Source: Gammaproteobacteria bacterium (lineage in GTDB: Bacteria > Pseudomonadota > Gammaproteobacteria > GCA-001735895). From it: a DNA stretch of 9,066 bases. The DNA lies in the NCBI GenBank assembly GCA_021767985.1, contig JAASSH010000045.1:1-9066 (forward strand), given 5' to 3'. The position numbers were made by a program, and so were the translations under genes. The notes under the pieces are model-generated. The model searched no databases, had not been told where the DNA came from, and saw nothing but the letters and a program-made list of their open reading frames with translations. This document shows positions 6,568 to 9,066 of this stretch, piece by piece. The first letter of the stretch is position 1; each line of letters opens with the position of its first letter.

Positions 6568-6597
6568 TTGACGATTCCATTGAGCTGTTCGTATGAT
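6568..6597 (+). promoter_or_regulatory. Candidate sigma70 promoter of the dihaem cytochrome c gene
   Basis: TTGACG (6568-6573), 18-bp spacer, TATGAT (6592-6597). With usual spacing the start would be near 6604, the A of the chosen ATG, making the mRNA leaderless or nearly so. No ribosome site precedes that ATG, which agrees. Both hexamers match consensus at five of six positions, but the reading is by eye. Confidence 0.45.
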
Positions 6598-6603
6598 GCT
6601 TTC

Positions 6604-7488
6604 ATGATCACTGCCCTACGTCTACTCGCCGTGGCAGGCGTGCTAATCGCCGCGTCTTCCGGCAGTGCTCTTGCACAGGCAACGGTTGATAACGACTTGC
6701 TCGCGCGCGGCGAATACCTGCTTAAAATAAGCGGTTGCACCCACTGTCACACGGCGGAAGGTGGCGAACCCCTGGCGGGCGGGCGGGCGCTGGAGACTCC
6801 GTTCGGAACCTTCTATACCCCGAATATAACCGCACACCCGACTGCCGGCATTGGCGCATGGAGTGCCGAAGATTTCCAGCGCGCACTGCACCAGGGACTG
6901 GCGCCCGACGGCAGCGACTATTACCCCGCATTTCCGTACACCTCCTATACCCTGATTCGCGCTGAAGACGCGTTTGCGATGCACGCCTACCTTATGTCGC
7001 TGCCCGCGTCGACACGGCCTAACCGTGAGCACGAACTGGCATGGTTTCTGGTTTCGAGGTTGGCAGCGACTGCCTGGAAGTGGCTATTTTTCGACGCTGG
7101 CGAAATCCAGCAAAGCCCCGGTCAAAACGAGCAATGGAATCGAGGCGCTTACATCGCCGAGGCCCTGGGACATTGCGGCGAATGTCACACGCCACGCAAT
7201 TTGCTTGGCGCACTGCAAGCGGACCTGGCCTACGCCGGCAACGCAGAGGGACCGGAAGGTGAGCTGGTTCCCAACATCACACCGCACAAGGACACCGGTA
7301 TCGGCGACTGGAGTCGCGAGGGATTGGAGGAGTTTTTGAAATTCGGCGAGCTGCCAAGCGGTGACTATACCTCCGGATCGATGGAGGCAGTAATCGAAGG
7401 CGTGCGACATTTAACCCCGCAGGACCGAGACGCGCTAATCGACTATCTGCGCGCCCTGCCATCGATCGATAATCGCGTCAGGAAGTAA
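6604..7488 (+). CDS. Secreted dihaem cytochrome c
   Basis: 294 residues. The signal peptide is MITALRLLAVAGVLIAASSG then SALAQ, cut after ALA near residue 24, which fixes the start at the ATG of 6604; the frame is open back to 6451 but that extension would precede the signal peptide. Two class I cytochrome domains follow, with haem sites CTHCH (C45, C48, H49) and CGECH (C191, C194, H195). Each has the PNIT...TGIG-W block (73-86 and 223-236) typical of the cytochrome subunits of periplasmic dehydrogenases (alcohol, gluconate and related; COG2010), which usually carry three haems. It probably passes electrons from a dehydrogenase to the respiratory chain. M260 (GSMEAV) is the likely axial ligand of haem 2; no Met is evident at the comparable place of domain 1 (AFPYTSYTLI). 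The end overlaps the convergent FAD dehydrogenase gene by 11 nt. Its partner enzyme is unknown. Confidence 0.9.
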   Translation: MITALRLLAVAGVLIAASSGSALAQATVDNDLLARGEYLLKISGCTHCHTAEGGEPLAGGRALETPFGTFYTPNITAHPTAGIGAWSAEDFQRALHQGLAPDGSDYYPAFPYTSYTLIRAEDAFAMHAYLMSLPASTRPNREHELAWFLVSRLAATAWKWLFFDAGEIQQSPGQNEQWNRGAYIAEALGHCGECHTPRNLLGALQADLAYAGNAEGPEGELVPNITPHKDTGIGDWSREGLEEFLKFGELPSGDYTSGSMEAVIEGVRHLTPQDRDALIDYLRALPSIDNRVRK

Positions 7489-8890
7489 AACCCGGCAGGT
7501 CCGTTCGGCTGCTCGCCAGTTCGCCCAGCGTAATCGGCTTCAGTGGCGGCCGCACCCTGAAATAACCGACATCCTCGATCGCGGCACCGGTTTCATCGGC
7601 GATCAGGGTGGATACCGTGCTGCCGCACAGGCATCCCTGGCAAGGACCCATGCCGCAGCGCGTAAATGCCTTGGCCTGGTTGGGACCGACGCATCCCAGG
7701 CGTGCGGCTGCGCGTATCTCGCCGGCGCTGATTTCCTCGCAGCGACAGACCAGGGTGTCGTCAGCCGGCAACAGGCAGGCCGGAGCGGGCGCGTACAGCG
7801 CATCGATAAAAGTCCTTATCGACAGGTGCCGGCGCAGGAATTTCGGAATCGGGGTTGCCGCGCGGTCGCGCTGCTGCTGGTCAAGCTTGTTCAACTTGCA
7901 GGCAACCTGCAGCGCAGACAGCCTGCCCTGCAGCTCGGCCGCGCGCGCGCCGACAATACCGCCGCAATCTCCGGCAACCATGACCCGGTCGACGCTGCTT
8001 TGCCCCCAGTTATCCCTGCTCACCTTCCAGCTTTGCTGCTGCCGGTCCCACGCCAGGTCACAGCCTGCGGCCAACGGCAGTCGGGTATTGGGGATAACGC
8101 CCTGGTGCAGCATCAGGGTATCGGCGTCGATTCGCAACTCGCGCGCGGCCTTGCCACGGCGGCTGCTGAAGCATACCGCTTCGAGACGTTCTTCACCCTC
8201 GACGCGCAGGTCGTCGACATGTTTGTAAACGGGTATGCGCGCCTTGCGGATGGCATGCATGTAGGACAGACCCTTGAGCAGGTAATCGGTGGCGCCCAGC
8301 GCGCGGGGCAAAGCGGGTAAAGCCTTTAACAGTCTCGACGCGGGAGTCGTATCGACAATAGCCTCGATGGCTACGCCGGCGCGCAGGTATTGTGCCGCCA
8401 GCAACAACAGTAACGGGCCGCTGCCCGCCAGAACCAGCTTGCCCTGCGGCACAATTGCGGCAGACTTGAGCAAAATCTGGCCCGCACCGGCGGTCATCAC
8501 GCCGGGTTTGTGCCAACCCGGCAGCGGCATTGGCCGCTCCTGCGCGCCGCTGGCCAGTATTATTTGATCGCAACTGATGAAGCGGCTGGCACCGTCGATC
8601 AGCAATCCGACCTCGAGGCGCTCGTCGAGGTACCAGACCGACGCATTGTCGATGTAATCCGCGGCACTTTGCAGGAACTCGACCACCAGCTGGCTGCCCC
8701 GCATGTAATCCTTGCCCAGATAATCGATCGACCGCTCCCGGGCCCGGCTTACATTGCGATAGATTTGCCCGCCCGGGGTTTTTTGCTCATCCACCAGCGC
8801 GACATCGACACCAAGGCGCGCGGCATCGGTGGCCGCGGCGAGACCCGCCGGGCCAGCGCCAATGACCAGGAGTTCGTAGTGCTGCTTCAT
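7478..8890 (-). CDS. FAD-dependent dehydrogenase with BFD-like [2Fe-2S] domain (HcnB / opine oxidase / D-hydroxyproline dehydrogenase alpha type)
   Basis: 470 residues from the ATG at 8890, which overlaps the stop of the upstream [2Fe-2S] gene as ATGA, so translation is coupled; the frame is open upstream to 9025, but that stretch is the other gene's territory. Residues 7-35 form the FAD-binding Rossmann unit (VIGAGPAG, ending VALVDE), then PGGQIYR (39-45), ASGAQERP (113-120), a second nucleotide-binding GSGPLL (156-161) and AGDCGGIVGARAAELQG, a usual FAD C-terminal motif. The C-terminal BFD-like cluster domain has CRC (C382, C384) and CGMGPC (C412, C417) plus C420 and C422. This architecture is that of HcnB, nopaline/octopine oxidase subunit A and D-hydroxyproline dehydrogenase subunits, which oxidise amino-acid-like substrates together with a DAO-type beta subunit and a small ferredoxin-like protein. 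The substrate cannot be decided here. No beta-subunit gene follows it. Confidence 0.9.
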   Translation of the reverse strand: MKQHYELLVIGAGPAGLAAATDAARLGVDVALVDEQKTPGGQIYRNVSRARERSIDYLGKDYMRGSQLVVEFLQSAADYIDNASVWYLDERLEVGLLIDGASRFISCDQIILASGAQERPMPLPGWHKPGVMTAGAGQILLKSAAIVPQGKLVLAGSGPLLLLLAAQYLRAGVAIEAIVDTTPASRLLKALPALPRALGATDYLLKGLSYMHAIRKARIPVYKHVDDLRVEGEERLEAVCFSSRRGKAARELRIDADTLMLHQGVIPNTRLPLAAGCDLAWDRQQQSWKVSRDNWGQSSVDRVMVAGDCGGIVGARAAELQGRLSALQVACKLNKLDQQQRDRAATPIPKFLRRHLSIRTFIDALYAPAPACLLPADDTLVCRCEEISAGEIRAAARLGCVGPNQAKAFTRCGMGPCQGCLCGSTVSTLIADETGAAIEDVGYFRVRPPLKPITLGELASSRTDLPGFTS

Positions 8891-9066
8891 GTCCGTTGCA
8901 GCAATTCCGCCGCGCCTCGCTGGTAATCGATCGTCATGTTCTGCCTGACCTCGACCTGGCAGGCCTGCTGGTTCGGTACACCGTCGATACTCACCAGGCA
9001 GTCGAAACAGATACCCATCATGCAATACGGCAGGCGCGGCGATCCGGTGACCGGGGTATCACGTAC
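8887..9066 (-). CDS. Small (2Fe-2S)-binding protein, HcnA-like, C-terminal 59 residues (start outside window)
   Basis: Reverse-strand translation from the right edge reads VRDTPVTGSPRLPYCMMGIC and continues FDCLVSIDGVPNQQACQVEV to a TGA at 8887-8889. Four cysteines at visible positions 15, 20, 23 and 36 give C-x4-C-x2-C-x12-C, the Fer2_4-type plant-ferredoxin cluster of HcnA-like subunits (whole proteins are about 100 residues). The fragment therefore lacks roughly the first 40. Its stop overlaps the ATG of the FAD subunit by ATGA. In such enzymes this subunit takes electrons from the flavin subunits. The order small subunit then HcnB-type subunit matches hcnAB. The N-terminus and whatever lies upstream are unseen. 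Confidence 0.9.
   Translation of the reverse strand, partial: VRDTPVTGSPRLPYCMMGICFDCLVSIDGVPNQQACQVEVRQNMTIDYQRGAAELLQRT

Noticed and set aside
6451..6603. 51-residue N-terminal extension of the dihaem cytochrome
   Set aside because: It would put a non-hydrophobic stretch, encoded partly by the 34-bp inverted repeat, before a clear signal peptide that begins at the ATG of 6604.
8891..9025. 45-residue N-terminal extension of the HcnB-like protein
   Set aside because: The region codes in another frame for the [2Fe-2S] partner with its four cysteines, and the FAD-binding fold starts right after the ATG at 8890.

Overview
The window looks like a chromosomal stretch of a GC-rich proteobacterium, most likely an environmental (marine-type) gammaproteobacterium. 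This rests on the gene repertoire (CaiD-like crotonase next to an ADP-forming CoA ligase, acetoacetyl-CoA synthetase, an HcnA/HcnB-type dehydrogenase), compact gene packing and REP-like palindromes between genes. The assignment is inferred from protein character only; there is no rRNA or other marker. No mobile element, CRISPR array, tRNA or rRNA gene was seen.

Left part (1-4110, + strand): acyl-CoA metabolism. The window opens inside an ADP(NDP)-forming acyl-CoA synthetase, followed with no gap by a CaiD-like crotonobetainyl-CoA hydratase. The pair suggests activation and hydration of a carnitine-type or other short acyl substrate. A 179-nt gap filled with REP-like and 25-nt tandem repeats separates them from a full-length acetoacetyl-CoA synthetase (aacS). 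An EamA/DMT-family permease with a TTG start lies 3 nt behind aacS, probably in the same transcript.

Middle part (4976-7488): regulation and cytochromes. A LysR-family regulator on the minus strand overlaps the permease tail-to-tail by 26 nt. It diverges from a class II (c'/c-556-type) cytochrome gene that has a strong sigma70 promoter. A TGCTGC-N6-GCAGCA palindrome is centred about 65 bp upstream of that gene's predicted transcription start, the classical LysR site position, and it covers the lysR start codon. The cytochrome c' gene has an in-frame TGA at codon 102, exactly where the family usually has Trp, while the frame stays open through a normal CKGCH haem motif to the proper end. It is annotated as a pseudogene, or a sequencing error. 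Then follow 197 nt with no gene, holding a weak terminator-like hairpin, a 34-bp inverted repeat and a promoter that would give an almost leaderless mRNA for a secreted dihaem cytochrome c.

Right part (7478-9066, - strand): a two-gene unit of an FAD/[2Fe-2S] dehydrogenase of the HcnB / opine oxidase / D-hydroxyproline dehydrogenase type and, upstream with an ATGA overlap, the C-terminal end of its small HcnA-like [2Fe-2S] partner. The catalytic DAO-type subunit (HcnC-like) is not in the window and would have to lie beyond the right edge. The dihaem cytochrome gene runs tail-to-tail into this unit with an 11-nt overlap.

I did not find a clearly new biological system. The points most worth checking are the interrupted cytochrome c' gene, the palindromic operator between lysR and it, and the unexplained 34-bp palindrome.
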